64,000 nt of DNA from Streptomyces sp. NBC_01306 (GTDB lineage Bacteria; Actinomycetota; Actinomycetes; Streptomycetales; Streptomycetaceae), in contig NZ_JAPEPC010000001.1 of NCBI RefSeq assembly GCF_026340465.1, positions 1,240,001 to 1,304,000 on the forward strand, written 5' to 3'. Below, piece after piece: positions 52,035 to 59,876 of the stretch. Made by a program: the position numbers and the translations under genes. The number at the start of each line of letters is the position of its first letter. The stretch's first letter is position 1. A model generated the notes under the pieces. The model saw nothing but the letters and a program-made list of their open reading frames with translations, searched no databases and had not been told where the DNA came from.

Positions 52035-52829
52035 GTGACCACGACCGCAGACACCGCTACCATCACCGCCCAGGACCGTTCGCAGAACCGACTCGAGCCG
52101 GTGCACACCATGAATGACGCAGCAACGGGCCCCGAGGGCCAGCTGCCCCCGCGCCCCGCACGCTCGCTGCCCGGACGGCCCCCCGGTATCCGGGCGGACA
52201 GTTCGGGGCTCACGGACCGGCAGCGGCGGGTGATCGAGGTGATCAGGGACTCCGTGCAGCGCCGTGGATACCCGCCCTCCATGCGTGAGATCGGTCAGGC
52301 GGTGGGGCTGTCCAGCACCTCGTCCGTCGCTCACCAGCTGATGGCCCTGGAGCGCAAGGGCTTCCTGCGCCGCGACCCGCACCGCCCCCGGGCCTACGAG
52401 GTCAGGGGCTCCGACCAGCCGAGCACCCAGACCACCGACACCACGGGCAAGCCCGCCGCGTCGTACGTCCCGCTGGTCGGCCGGATCGCCGCCGGTGGGC
52501 CGATCCTGGCTGAGGAGTCGGTCGAGGACGTCTTCCCCCTCCCCCGGCAGCTGGTCGGCGACGGCGAGCTCTTCGTCCTCAAGGTCGTCGGCGACTCGAT
52601 GATCGAGGCCGCGATCTGTGACGGCGACTGGGTCACGGTGCGACGCCAGCCCGTCGCCGAGAACGGCGACATCGTGGCAGCCATGCTGGAGGGCGAGGCG
52701 ACGGTCAAGCGCTTCAAGCGCGAGGACGGGCATGTGTGGCTGCTGCCGCACAATGCCGCCTACCAGCCGATCCCCGGCGACGAAGCCACGATCCTCGGCA
52801 AGGTAGTGGCTGTGCTCCGACGCGTGTGA
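52035..52829 (+). CDS. lexA: SOS-response repressor LexA
   Basis: 264 residues from a GTG at 52035 (GAGAGGGG upstream), matching the start of the Streptomyces protein. Residues ~55-120 are the winged helix ([40 protein letters not shown]). The Ala-Gly cleavage region is [20 protein letters not shown]. The peptidase has Ser in [20 protein letters not shown] and the Lys in [10 protein letters not shown], so RecA-stimulated self-cleavage is intact. It represses DNA-damage genes including itself through the SOS box at 51952-51965. The first ~50 residues are an N-terminal extension rich in Thr/Pro (typical of the genus). Confidence 0.96.
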   Translation: MTTTADTATITAQDRSQNRLEPVHTMNDAATGPEGQLPPRPARSLPGRPPGIRADSSGLTDRQRRVIEVIRDSVQRRGYPPSMREIGQAVGLSSTSSVAHQLMALERKGFLRRDPHRPRAYEVRGSDQPSTQTTDTTGKPAASYVPLVGRIAAGGPILAEESVEDVFPLPRQLVGDGELFVLKVVGDSMIEAAICDGDWVTVRRQPVAENGDIVAAMLEGEATVKRFKREDGHVWLLPHNAAYQPIPGDEATILGKVVAVLRRV

Positions 52830-52850
52830 GTACCGCGTCGGCCCTGAACA

Positions 52851-52885
52851 GGGCTCCGGAACTTACTGCGCCGGTTCCGGGGCCC
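52851..52885. terminator. hairpin terminator between lexA and dinG-like gene
   Basis: GGGCTCCGGAAC pairs with GTTCCGGGGCCC with one wobble-type mismatch (stem of ~12 bp, ~10-nt loop), followed forward by TGCTTGTTTC. It serves the convergent lexA and helicase genes. Confidence 0.65.
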
Positions 52886-53003
52886 TGCTTGTTTCCCGGC
52901 ATTTTCCGCGCGCCCTGGTCTCGGCGCGGAACTCGATGCTTCTTCCGTTTCGCGCTCTGTGCCACCGCTTCTCGCTGCGGCTGCACAGGAGAGCATTCCC
53001 GGC

Positions 53004-54974
53004 CTACTGACCGGCCTCCTTGGCCACAGCGTCGATCGCTGCCAGTGACCGACGAATCTGGTTCCGGTCCGTGGTGAACCAGAAATCGGGCAGCGAAGCC
53101 CTCAGATAGCTTCCGTAGCGCGCGGTGGCCAGCCTCGGGTCCAGCACCGCGACGACACCACGGTCCCCCATGGCCCTGACCAGCCGGCCGGCGCCCTGCG
53201 CCATCAGCAGAGCGGCATGCGTCGCGGCAACGGCCATGAACCCATTGCCGCCGCCCTCCTCGACCGCTTTCTGCCGAGCGCTCATCAACGGGTCGTCGGG
53301 GCGGGGGAAGGGGATCCGGTCCATCACCACCAGCTGACAGCTGGGTCCCGGAACATCGACCCCCTGCCAGAGGGACAGCGTCCCGAAGAGGCAGGTCTCA
53401 GGATCGGCCGCGAAATTCTTGATCAACTCACCGAGCGTCTCCTCGCCCTGGAGCAGCACCCGCCTGTCCTGCCTGCTGCGCAGCTCCTCAGCGGCTGCCT
53501 GGGCGGCACGCATGGAGGAGAACAGGCCGAGTGTGCGTCCGCCCGACGCCTCCACCAGTTCGGCGAGCTCGTCCAGCATGTCGGTACGCGATCCCTCCCG
53601 GCCCGGGGCCGAGAGGTGTTTGGCGACGTACAGGATGCCCTGCTTGGCATAGTCGAAGGGCGAGCCGACATCCAGGCCCTTCCACTGCGGGACGTCCTCT
53701 CCCTCGGTGCCCTCCGGTGAGAGTCCGAGTGAGGCACCGACCCCGTTGAAGTCACCCCCGAATTTGAGCGTCGCGGAGGTGAGAACGACCGAGCGGTCGG
53801 CGAAGAGCTTCTCCCGGAGGAGCCCCGAGACCGAGAGCGGCGCGACACGCAGAGAAGCGCCGAAACGGTCATGGCGCTCATACCAGACGACGTCGTAATC
53901 GGATCCGAGGGTGATCCGCTCGGTGACATCGTGGATGGACTCGACGGACGCCAGAGCCTGTTTCCGTACGACGTCCTCGTCCTGCACGGACTTGTCCCGG
54001 GTCGCACCGATGGCGGAAATGACCGTCCGAGCCGCGTCGCGCAGGGACATCAGCGCATATCCGAGGTCTTCGGGGATCTCTTCGAGCCGGCCCGGGAGCG
54101 CCAGCTCCATGACACGTTCAAAGGTCTCGGATGCGGTCTGGAGGGCGTCTGCCGCCTTCTCGTTGACAAGCTTCGCCGCCCGCCGCACCGCCCTGTTGAC
54201 CTGGCCCGGAGTGAGCTCGCCCGTGGCCACGCCGGTGACCCGGGAGACCAGTTCATGAGCCTCGTCCACGATCAGCACCTCGTGCTGCGGCAGGACCGGT
54301 GCGCCCTCGATCGCGTCGATGGCGAGCAGGGCGTGGTTGGTCACGACGACATCAGCGAGCTTGGCCCGCTCACGGGCGGCCTCGGCGAAGCACTCGGCCC
54401 CGTAGGCGCATTTGCTCGCCCCCAGACACTCCCGGGAGGAGACGGAGATCTGGCCCCAGGCGCGGTCGGAGACGCCAGGAGTGAGATCGTCACGGTCGCC
54501 CGTCTCCGTCTCGTCCGCCCAGTCCCGCATACGCAGCAGGTCCTGGCCGAGCTTGCTGCTGGGGGCGGCCGTCTCGAACTGGTCGAACAGTCCGTCCTCC
54601 TCTTCCTGCGGTACGCCCTCATGGAGGCGGTGCAGACAGAGGTAGTTGGACCGCCCCTTCAGCATGGCGAACTGAGGGCGCCGCCGCAGCAGTGGCTGCA
54701 GGGCTTCGACGGTACGCGGGAGGTCTCGCTCCACGAGCTGCCGCTGGAGTGCGAGCGTCGCGGTGGCCACCACGACGCGCTCCCCATGAGCCAGCGCGGG
54801 GACGAGATACCCCAGCGACTTTCCGGTACCGGTGCCGGCCTGGACCAGCAGGTGGGCGTTGTCGTCAACGGCTTCGGCAACAGCCTCGGCCATGGTGACC
54901 TGGCCGGGCCGCTCCGTACCGCCCACAGCGGTGACGGCGGCGTGCAGGAGCTCGGGGAGGGAGGGCTTCGTCAT
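53004..54974 (-). CDS. DinG/XPD-family ATP-dependent DNA helicase
   Basis: 656 residues. Motif I is HLLVQAGTGTGKSLGYLVPA, motif II LIVDEAHELVSRVTGVATGE (DEAH), motif VI ATHAALLMAQGAGRLVRAMG, with VVMDRIPFPRPDDPLMSARQ. Between motifs I and II four Cys are spaced as in the Fe-S cluster domain (ECLGASKCAYGAECFAEA, with an earlier CLHRL). It unwinds 5'-3' with an iron-sulfur cluster, in damage repair or R-loop removal. It is convergent with lexA. No SOS box was seen in the 38 nt between its start and the siderophore gene stop. Confidence 0.9.
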   Translation of the reverse strand: MTKPSLPELLHAAVTAVGGTERPGQVTMAEAVAEAVDDNAHLLVQAGTGTGKSLGYLVPALAHGERVVVATATLALQRQLVERDLPRTVEALQPLLRRRPQFAMLKGRSNYLCLHRLHEGVPQEEEDGLFDQFETAAPSSKLGQDLLRMRDWADETETGDRDDLTPGVSDRAWGQISVSSRECLGASKCAYGAECFAEAARERAKLADVVVTNHALLAIDAIEGAPVLPQHEVLIVDEAHELVSRVTGVATGELTPGQVNRAVRRAAKLVNEKAADALQTASETFERVMELALPGRLEEIPEDLGYALMSLRDAARTVISAIGATRDKSVQDEDVVRKQALASVESIHDVTERITLGSDYDVVWYERHDRFGASLRVAPLSVSGLLREKLFADRSVVLTSATLKFGGDFNGVGASLGLSPEGTEGEDVPQWKGLDVGSPFDYAKQGILYVAKHLSAPGREGSRTDMLDELAELVEASGGRTLGLFSSMRAAQAAAEELRSRQDRRVLLQGEETLGELIKNFAADPETCLFGTLSLWQGVDVPGPSCQLVVMDRIPFPRPDDPLMSARQKAVEEGGGNGFMAVAATHAALLMAQGAGRLVRAMGDRGVVAVLDPRLATARYGSYLRASLPDFWFTTDRNQIRRSLAAIDAVAKEAGQ

Positions 54975-55012
54975 AGCGGGACCACCCTACGGGGCAGCAC
55001 TGACAATCGGGG

Positions 55013-56818
55013 TCACACCTCGTGCAGAGGGTTGGCGACCGTCCCGTGCACGGCGGCGTGCGGCCGGTTCGGGCGGTCGCGGTAGCCGTCGAGGTGGAGC
55101 CGGTTGCGGTTCAGGCAGAGCCGCTCGATCCGCGGGGTGAGCAGGTCGAACGTCTCGTAGCGCTCCTTGAGCTCCGGGAACCGGGCTTGATGGCGGAGGA
55201 TCTCGGCGCGCACCAGCCGCCAGAAATCCGCCTCCGGAACTCCTAGTTGATCTTCACAGAGCGGGGCGAGGTAACGGAACACACCGACGAAGAGCCCGGA
55301 GTGGATGAACTGCGTCAGGAAGGCCGGCTCCTCGGTCAGCAGCACGTCCCGCACGTCGGCGGGCATCGAGTCGTGCTCCGGCAAGGGCTCTGCGCTGACG
55401 TTGACGTCGTCGACGAAGTCCTTGATCGCGAGCCGCACGGGGACATCGTGGTCGTCGAATACGACGATGGCGTTCTCACCGTGTGGGGAGAAGACCGTTC
55501 CGTAGCGGTAGAGGAAGCGCAGCAGCGGGGGAAGCAGCGCGGCGAAGAGCCGCCCGAGCCAGGCGGCGGGCGCGAGTCCCGACCGGGCGACGAGCTCAGC
55601 CGTGAAGGAGCGTCCCTGGATGTCGGTGTGGAGCAGGGAGGCGAGCGTACGAGCCCCTTCGCCGGCGGCCAGCTGCACACCGAGCGGCTCGCGCCAGATG
55701 GCGCCGAGGAGTTCCCGGTACTGGTAGGGGACTTCCGGCAGGTGGTCGTACAGAGGGTGCTCGACCGCGACGGAGGCGACTTCGCCCAGCAGGATGACGC
55801 CGCACTCGTCGCGCAGGAACGCATCGCTGTCGCGCAGTCCCTGGACCCAGGCGGTCACGGCGGGCGCGGCGAGTGTCCGCTCAGTGGGGAGGCCGCGCCA
55901 GACCAGGGTGTTGAGGATCGACAGCGGCAGCTTCACCGTGTGCCGCTCGGGGTGTTCAAGGTTGAGGAAGGTCCGGATGGACTGTTGCGGCAGGCGTAGA
56001 TCGGCATCGGCATGGAGCGGGATGATCTGGTGGTGGGCAATGGCCGGTGCGTAGAGCGGAAGGATCACTTCGTCCCACTGCCAGGGGTGCACGGGCAGGT
56101 AGAGATAGCCGTCCGGGTCCAGCCCGCGGGCCCTTAACTCGGCGGCGAAGGACTCCCGGACCGCGGTGTCGAGTTCGCGGCGGTAGAGCCGGTCGGGTGT
56201 CGCGAGGCCGGTGACACCCCGGTACTGGGCGAGGTCCGTGCTGACGGCGATCCACGGCAGCCGGGCGGGCCGGCGGGACTCGGGTGTCCAGCGGGCGGCG
56301 TCGGCCGCGGAGAATCCGATCCGGCCCTTGTTGAGAACGAGCCAGGGGTGGCCGGTCTGGTGCCCTTCCAGCCGCGCGTAGTCGAGTTCGGCGAGTTCGG
56401 CGGCGGGGAGCGCGGTGTGATCGATCCGGACATCGGCAGCGAGGGTGGTGGTGAGCTCGCGGACCAGGTGCCCGAGAGTCGCCCCGTCCAGAGCGAGCAG
56501 CCTGCGCGCCAGGACGAGGAAGCGGAGCGGGTCGCTGAACGGTTCGCCCTGGAGCGCGATGGTGTCCGAGTCGATGTGCCAGTGCCCGTAGGCGCCACGC
56601 CGGGCCCGGAAGGTCAGCGGCAGGTCGTCGTCCAGGGTGAGCGTGTGACGGCCGCCGGTCCGTGCCACCGGCTCGATGATCTCTTCGTAGGCGAAGGCGC
56701 TGAGCATCTTGGCGAGAAGACGGCGGGCCGCACGGTGCCAGTCCTCGGGGTTCAGCTCGGCGGGAGCGAGCAGCGTCGGTTCTGCTTCGGAGTCGAAGCC
56801 AGCAGACGGGTTCAGCAC
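55013..56818 (-). CDS. IucA/IucC-family siderophore synthetase (second of two)
   Basis: 601 residues from a GTG at 56818 (GAGGAG upstream). NIS synthetase features: EGHQTGHPWLVLNKGRIGFS (substrate/ATP-binding HPxxK region), the YLPVHPWQWDEVILPLYAPA block, SILNTLVWRGLPTERTLAAP, and TVFSPHGENAIVVFDDHD with FVDDVNVSAEPLPEHD in the FhuF-like C-terminal domain. It condenses a carboxylate (often citrate or its half-amide) with an amine, using ATP. It follows GNAT by 275 nt of repeat-rich sequence and ends the NIS operon. Leu228 (in ELRARG) is encoded by TTA (56135-56137), the only TTA codon I found in a functional gene of the window, so translation should need the bldA tRNA. Confidence 0.92.
   Translation of the reverse strand: MLNPSAGFDSEAEPTLLAPAELNPEDWHRAARRLLAKMLSAFAYEEIIEPVARTGGRHTLTLDDDLPLTFRARRGAYGHWHIDSDTIALQGEPFSDPLRFLVLARRLLALDGATLGHLVRELTTTLAADVRIDHTALPAAELAELDYARLEGHQTGHPWLVLNKGRIGFSAADAARWTPESRRPARLPWIAVSTDLAQYRGVTGLATPDRLYRRELDTAVRESFAAELRARGLDPDGYLYLPVHPWQWDEVILPLYAPAIAHHQIIPLHADADLRLPQQSIRTFLNLEHPERHTVKLPLSILNTLVWRGLPTERTLAAPAVTAWVQGLRDSDAFLRDECGVILLGEVASVAVEHPLYDHLPEVPYQYRELLGAIWREPLGVQLAAGEGARTLASLLHTDIQGRSFTAELVARSGLAPAAWLGRLFAALLPPLLRFLYRYGTVFSPHGENAIVVFDDHDVPVRLAIKDFVDDVNVSAEPLPEHDSMPADVRDVLLTEEPAFLTQFIHSGLFVGVFRYLAPLCEDQLGVPEADFWRLVRAEILRHQARFPELKERYETFDLLTPRIERLCLNRNRLHLDGYRDRPNRPHAAVHGTVANPLHEV
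56135..56137 (-). other. rare TTA leucine codon (bldA-dependent) in the siderophore synthetase
   Basis: The in-frame codon for Leu228 of the IucA/IucC gene at 55013-56818 is TTA. Frame checked by counting back from the GTG start at 56818 (227 codons before it). Confidence 0.9.
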
Positions 56819-57093
56819 GGGGACTCCTCGGGGTGGAACCGATTCGGGACGGGCGGTGTATCAAAAGCAGCAGGTCGTCAGGGGCAGGGAAGGGATGGGC
56901 GGGCAGGAGATGTACGCAAGGGAGGCAGGGGCAAAGGAGGCAGGGGCAAGGGGTGAGGCAGTACGGGGTGCACATGTGCCGGGGCAGAAGCGAGAGGTCC
57001 AGAAGTGGCGCGAGGTCCAGAGGTAGGGGGTGTACAGGCAGTCGCACGGAGGTGGTCGCCACGGGGCGGTGGCGGGGGTGTCCGGATCGGGGT
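56819..57093. repeat. repeat-rich gap inside the siderophore operon
   Basis: Gap between the GNAT gene and the second IucA/IucC gene. It is G-rich on the forward strand and contains two tandem duplications: a 15-bp unit GGAGGCAGGGGCAAR at 56921-56950 (two copies) and an 18-bp unit (GCGAGAGGTCCAGAAGTG) at 56990-57025 (two copies, three mismatches). A 78-residue frame starting GTG at 57097 overlaps the GNAT stop by 4 nt but has no coding character I trust. Likely a spacer or transcript-stability element. Confidence 0.65.
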
Positions 57094-57876
57094 TCACATC
57101 AGGTCGCGGAAGGCGCGGTCGCGGACCATCAGCGCCGCGCGTTTGTCGGGGAGGTCGACTTCGGCCGAGTAGCGGAATCCCGCACCGAGAAAGGCCGAGA
57201 CCGAGGGGGTGTTGCGCAGGTCCGGCTCAGCGACGACACGGGTGCAGTGGGGTCGGTTGTCCAGTACGAGGTCGGAGACGGCACGCAGCAGGGTGGTGCC
57301 GGTGCCGCGTCCCCGGTCGGCCACACCGCCGATCAGGAGGTGCAGACCGGTGTCGTGGGGGTGTGCCGGATAGTGCCGGGCCAGCGGATCGAGGTCGGCG
57401 CGGTAGACCTCCCAATAGCTCATGGGGGTGCCCTGGAGCACTCCGAGGCAGGGGACGCTCCGGCCGTCACCGTCCAGTTGGGGGCGCAGATGAGCACGGG
57501 TGACCGACTCGGGGCCCGAAAGCTCCCAGAAGGCGGCGACGGCAGGGTCGTTCATCCAGTGGCTGAGGAGAGAGAGATCGCGTTCGATGTCCACGGGTAC
57601 GAGTTGGAAGACACCGGCCGGGGTGGCGACCGGCCTCCAGGCGCCGGGGCTGTCCAGCAGGTCGCCGGCGGCGGAGCCGGGAGTCGCGGGCCACGGAGCG
57701 TGTGCCAGGTCTCCAGCGCGCAGCAGTGACAGCAGGTCCTCGGACAACTGCAGGTCAAGGGTGTCCTCGGACTCTTCGTCGGTCCGTGGGACAGGTCCTG
57801 TCCCGGTCTGGGCGCTCGCATCTGTGGAGGGCACAGCCACGCTCCTCATTCTCTGGTCAGCTATCGGTCGGGTCAT
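57094..57876 (-). CDS. GNAT-family acyltransferase of the siderophore operon (IucB/AlcB-like)
   Basis: 260 residues. The last ~180 residues are the AlcB/IucB-type acetyltransferase: FQLVPVDIERDLSLLSHWMN, YWEVYRADLDPLARHYPAHP, then the acyl-CoA pyrophosphate loop LLIGGVADRGRGTGTTLLRA and TRVVAEPDLRNTPSVSAFLG. The N-terminal ~85 residues are a poorly conserved leader. Such enzymes acylate an N-hydroxyamine or diamine before condensation by NIS synthetases. The ATG at 57876 overlaps the preceding gene's stop (ATGA), so it is co-translated with the first IucA/IucC gene. Confidence 0.88.
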   Translation of the reverse strand: MTRPIADQRMRSVAVPSTDASAQTGTGPVPRTDEESEDTLDLQLSEDLLSLLRAGDLAHAPWPATPGSAAGDLLDSPGAWRPVATPAGVFQLVPVDIERDLSLLSHWMNDPAVAAFWELSGPESVTRAHLRPQLDGDGRSVPCLGVLQGTPMSYWEVYRADLDPLARHYPAHPHDTGLHLLIGGVADRGRGTGTTLLRAVSDLVLDNRPHCTRVVAEPDLRNTPSVSAFLGAGFRYSAEVDLPDKRAALMVRDRAFRDLM

Positions 57877-59831
57877 GCCCCAGTGGGGTGAAGGGGGTTG
57901 GTGAGACGGACATAGACGGACTGGGTGTCGACCGGGCCAATGAGCTCGTCGAGCCCGTGGAGTCGGGTCAGCAGATTGGCCTTGGTACGCAGGACGGGGG
58001 TGTCGAGGAGTTGAGCAGGCAAAGGGGAGCCGAGTGCGGTGGCTCGGGTGAGGAACTGCCGGAAGGCAGCGAGCAGCAGCCGTTCGTCGGCCAGTCGTTG
58101 GGCGCCGAAGGCGCCGATCAGTCCGAATACGTTGTTGATGGCGAGGTAGTAGGCGAAGCGCTCATCGGTGACGTCGTCGGCAACGAAGGTGTCGCTGACG
58201 GCTCCGATCCCGGGGAGGCGCTTCTCCAGTTCGGCACGGTGGGACTCCCGGAAGTAGTAGCCCTGGTTGTCGCGGTACCGGCCGCCGACGGGCCAGCCGC
58301 CGGGGCCGAGGATGACGATGGTGTTCTGCTGATGTGCTTCGAGGGCGATGCCGGCGGTGCCGTCCAACCACAGCACCGGGCGTACGACGTGATCGAGATA
58401 GCGCAGGAACCACTCGGTGGCGACAGCTCCGGTGGACCGCCCGGTCCTGGCCGCGAGTGCGGTCACGATGTCGGCGAGACGCGAGCGCATGGCTCCGCCG
58501 CCGGGGCGGGGATGGATCGCGGTGAGACCTGCGACGCAGACGGCGTCGTCGGTGGCACTGAACGGATTGTGGCGCAGGACGACATCGAAGCCGGGAAGCG
58601 GTTCGCCGTCAGGCGTGTTCACGCCCAGCCAGGCCGGGTCACGGACGATACCGAAACCGGGGTGGGCTGCCTGCCATGCACCACCGAGACCACTCCGCAG
58701 GACCCGGTGGACCTCCACGCCGCGGTGGAGTTCCTTGCGGAGGTTCTCCCGGCGGGAGTTGGTGATGCGGACCCCGAGGGACAGCTTGAGCATCGCTTCG
58801 CCGCCCGGCCGGTGGACGGTGCGTACGGAGGAGGTGGGATACCAGCGGTCGCCGTACGGACCGAGGTCGTGCAGCAGCCCCGCGTCGAGAAGGGCGGCGA
58901 CCGCGGGGCGGTGGGCCAGGTCCCGGGCCTGCCAGGGATGGAGCGGCAGAAGGGCTGTGTTGCCGGGGTGCTGGACGGCACCCGCGAAGCGGGCGGTGAG
59001 CCGGTCGGCGGGCAGCGTGCGTCCCCCCTCCGTCCACGCCGAGTCCTGCGCGAGTACGGAGTGGTCGACGGCCATCCAGTGCAGAGCGAACGAGCCGTGC
59101 AACTCCGGCGAGTACAGCCGGATTTCGGCGTCCGAGAGTCCCTCCCGGCTCTTCGGGGTGGGGTGCAGCGGGTGACCGAGCAGGAGAGACTGCTCGGCGG
59201 TCAGGAAGAGGTCCGCCTCACTGGACGGCTCGGGGCTGCGACGACGCTCCGAAATGAAGGCGGCGGTCCGGTGTACCGAATCGGCGACCCTGCCGACCAG
59301 CTCTGTGCTGTCGCTCTGGCCTGCCTCCCGGCCGAGGAGGGCGGCGACGGTGACGGCGTCGGCACGTGGCGCGCCGATCGATCCGCCTTCGAGCACCGGT
59401 TTGCCGAACCGGTGCCAGCCGGTGGCCGACGAGTACAGGACCGGGACGAGCAGCGCGATGCCGCTGGCGTTCAGGGGGATGCGCAGTGTGGGCCCGGTGG
59501 GCGCGGACAGGTTGGTCTCCCGGACCCAGCAGCGCAGCAGGTTCTCGACGGCCGCAGCTTCGGCTGCCGTCGTGGGGTCCGATACATCGACGGGGTCTTC
59601 GAAGAGGCCGGATGCAGGGTGCCCGTCCGGGGTACGGTCCGCCGTCATCTGGCGCGGCACCGTCTCGGGGCCGGCCGAGAGCGAGCCGGTCGACACCGGG
59701 CCGACGGTGAGGGAGTCGGCCCGCAGCGGCTGGGCCGGGAGCGAGTGGGCCGGGAGCGGGCCTGCTGTACGGCTGCTGGGGACGGCGGAGTCACCGGTCT
59801 CGGGGGCGTCAGGGTCGGGCGTGGGGTTCAC
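57873..59831 (-). CDS. IucA/IucC-family siderophore synthetase (first of two)
   Basis: 652 residues from a GTG at 59831 (GGAAG upstream). After a ~95-residue Pro/Ser/Ala-rich N-terminal extension with short SL-repeats (AHSLPAQPLRADSLTVGP), it has LLGHPLHPTPKSREGLSD, LPLHPWQARDLAHRPAVAAL, SSVRTVHRPGGEAMLKLSLG (ATP/citrate site), WFLRYLDHVVRPVLWLDGTA and GIALEAHQQNTIVILGPGGW, the NIS synthetase pattern. It carries out one of the two amide-forming steps; the second NIS enzyme at 55013-56818 does the other. The extension is absent in most relatives. Overlaps GNAT by 4 nt. Confidence 0.92.
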   Translation of the reverse strand: MNPTPDPDAPETGDSAVPSSRTAGPLPAHSLPAQPLRADSLTVGPVSTGSLSAGPETVPRQMTADRTPDGHPASGLFEDPVDVSDPTTAAEAAAVENLLRCWVRETNLSAPTGPTLRIPLNASGIALLVPVLYSSATGWHRFGKPVLEGGSIGAPRADAVTVAALLGREAGQSDSTELVGRVADSVHRTAAFISERRRSPEPSSEADLFLTAEQSLLLGHPLHPTPKSREGLSDAEIRLYSPELHGSFALHWMAVDHSVLAQDSAWTEGGRTLPADRLTARFAGAVQHPGNTALLPLHPWQARDLAHRPAVAALLDAGLLHDLGPYGDRWYPTSSVRTVHRPGGEAMLKLSLGVRITNSRRENLRKELHRGVEVHRVLRSGLGGAWQAAHPGFGIVRDPAWLGVNTPDGEPLPGFDVVLRHNPFSATDDAVCVAGLTAIHPRPGGGAMRSRLADIVTALAARTGRSTGAVATEWFLRYLDHVVRPVLWLDGTAGIALEAHQQNTIVILGPGGWPVGGRYRDNQGYYFRESHRAELEKRLPGIGAVSDTFVADDVTDERFAYYLAINNVFGLIGAFGAQRLADERLLLAAFRQFLTRATALGSPLPAQLLDTPVLRTKANLLTRLHGLDELIGPVDTQSVYVRLTNPLHPTGA

Positions 59832-59876
59832 AGGGTGCTTCCTTGCGCGGCCGGGGGAAATGGGGGGGAGGTGGCT

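Noticed and set aside
56861..57097. 78-residue frame starting GTG at the GNAT stop
   Set aside because: The GTGA overlap is tempting, but the peptide is a Pro/Cys-rich translation of tandem DNA repeats and lacks any domain.
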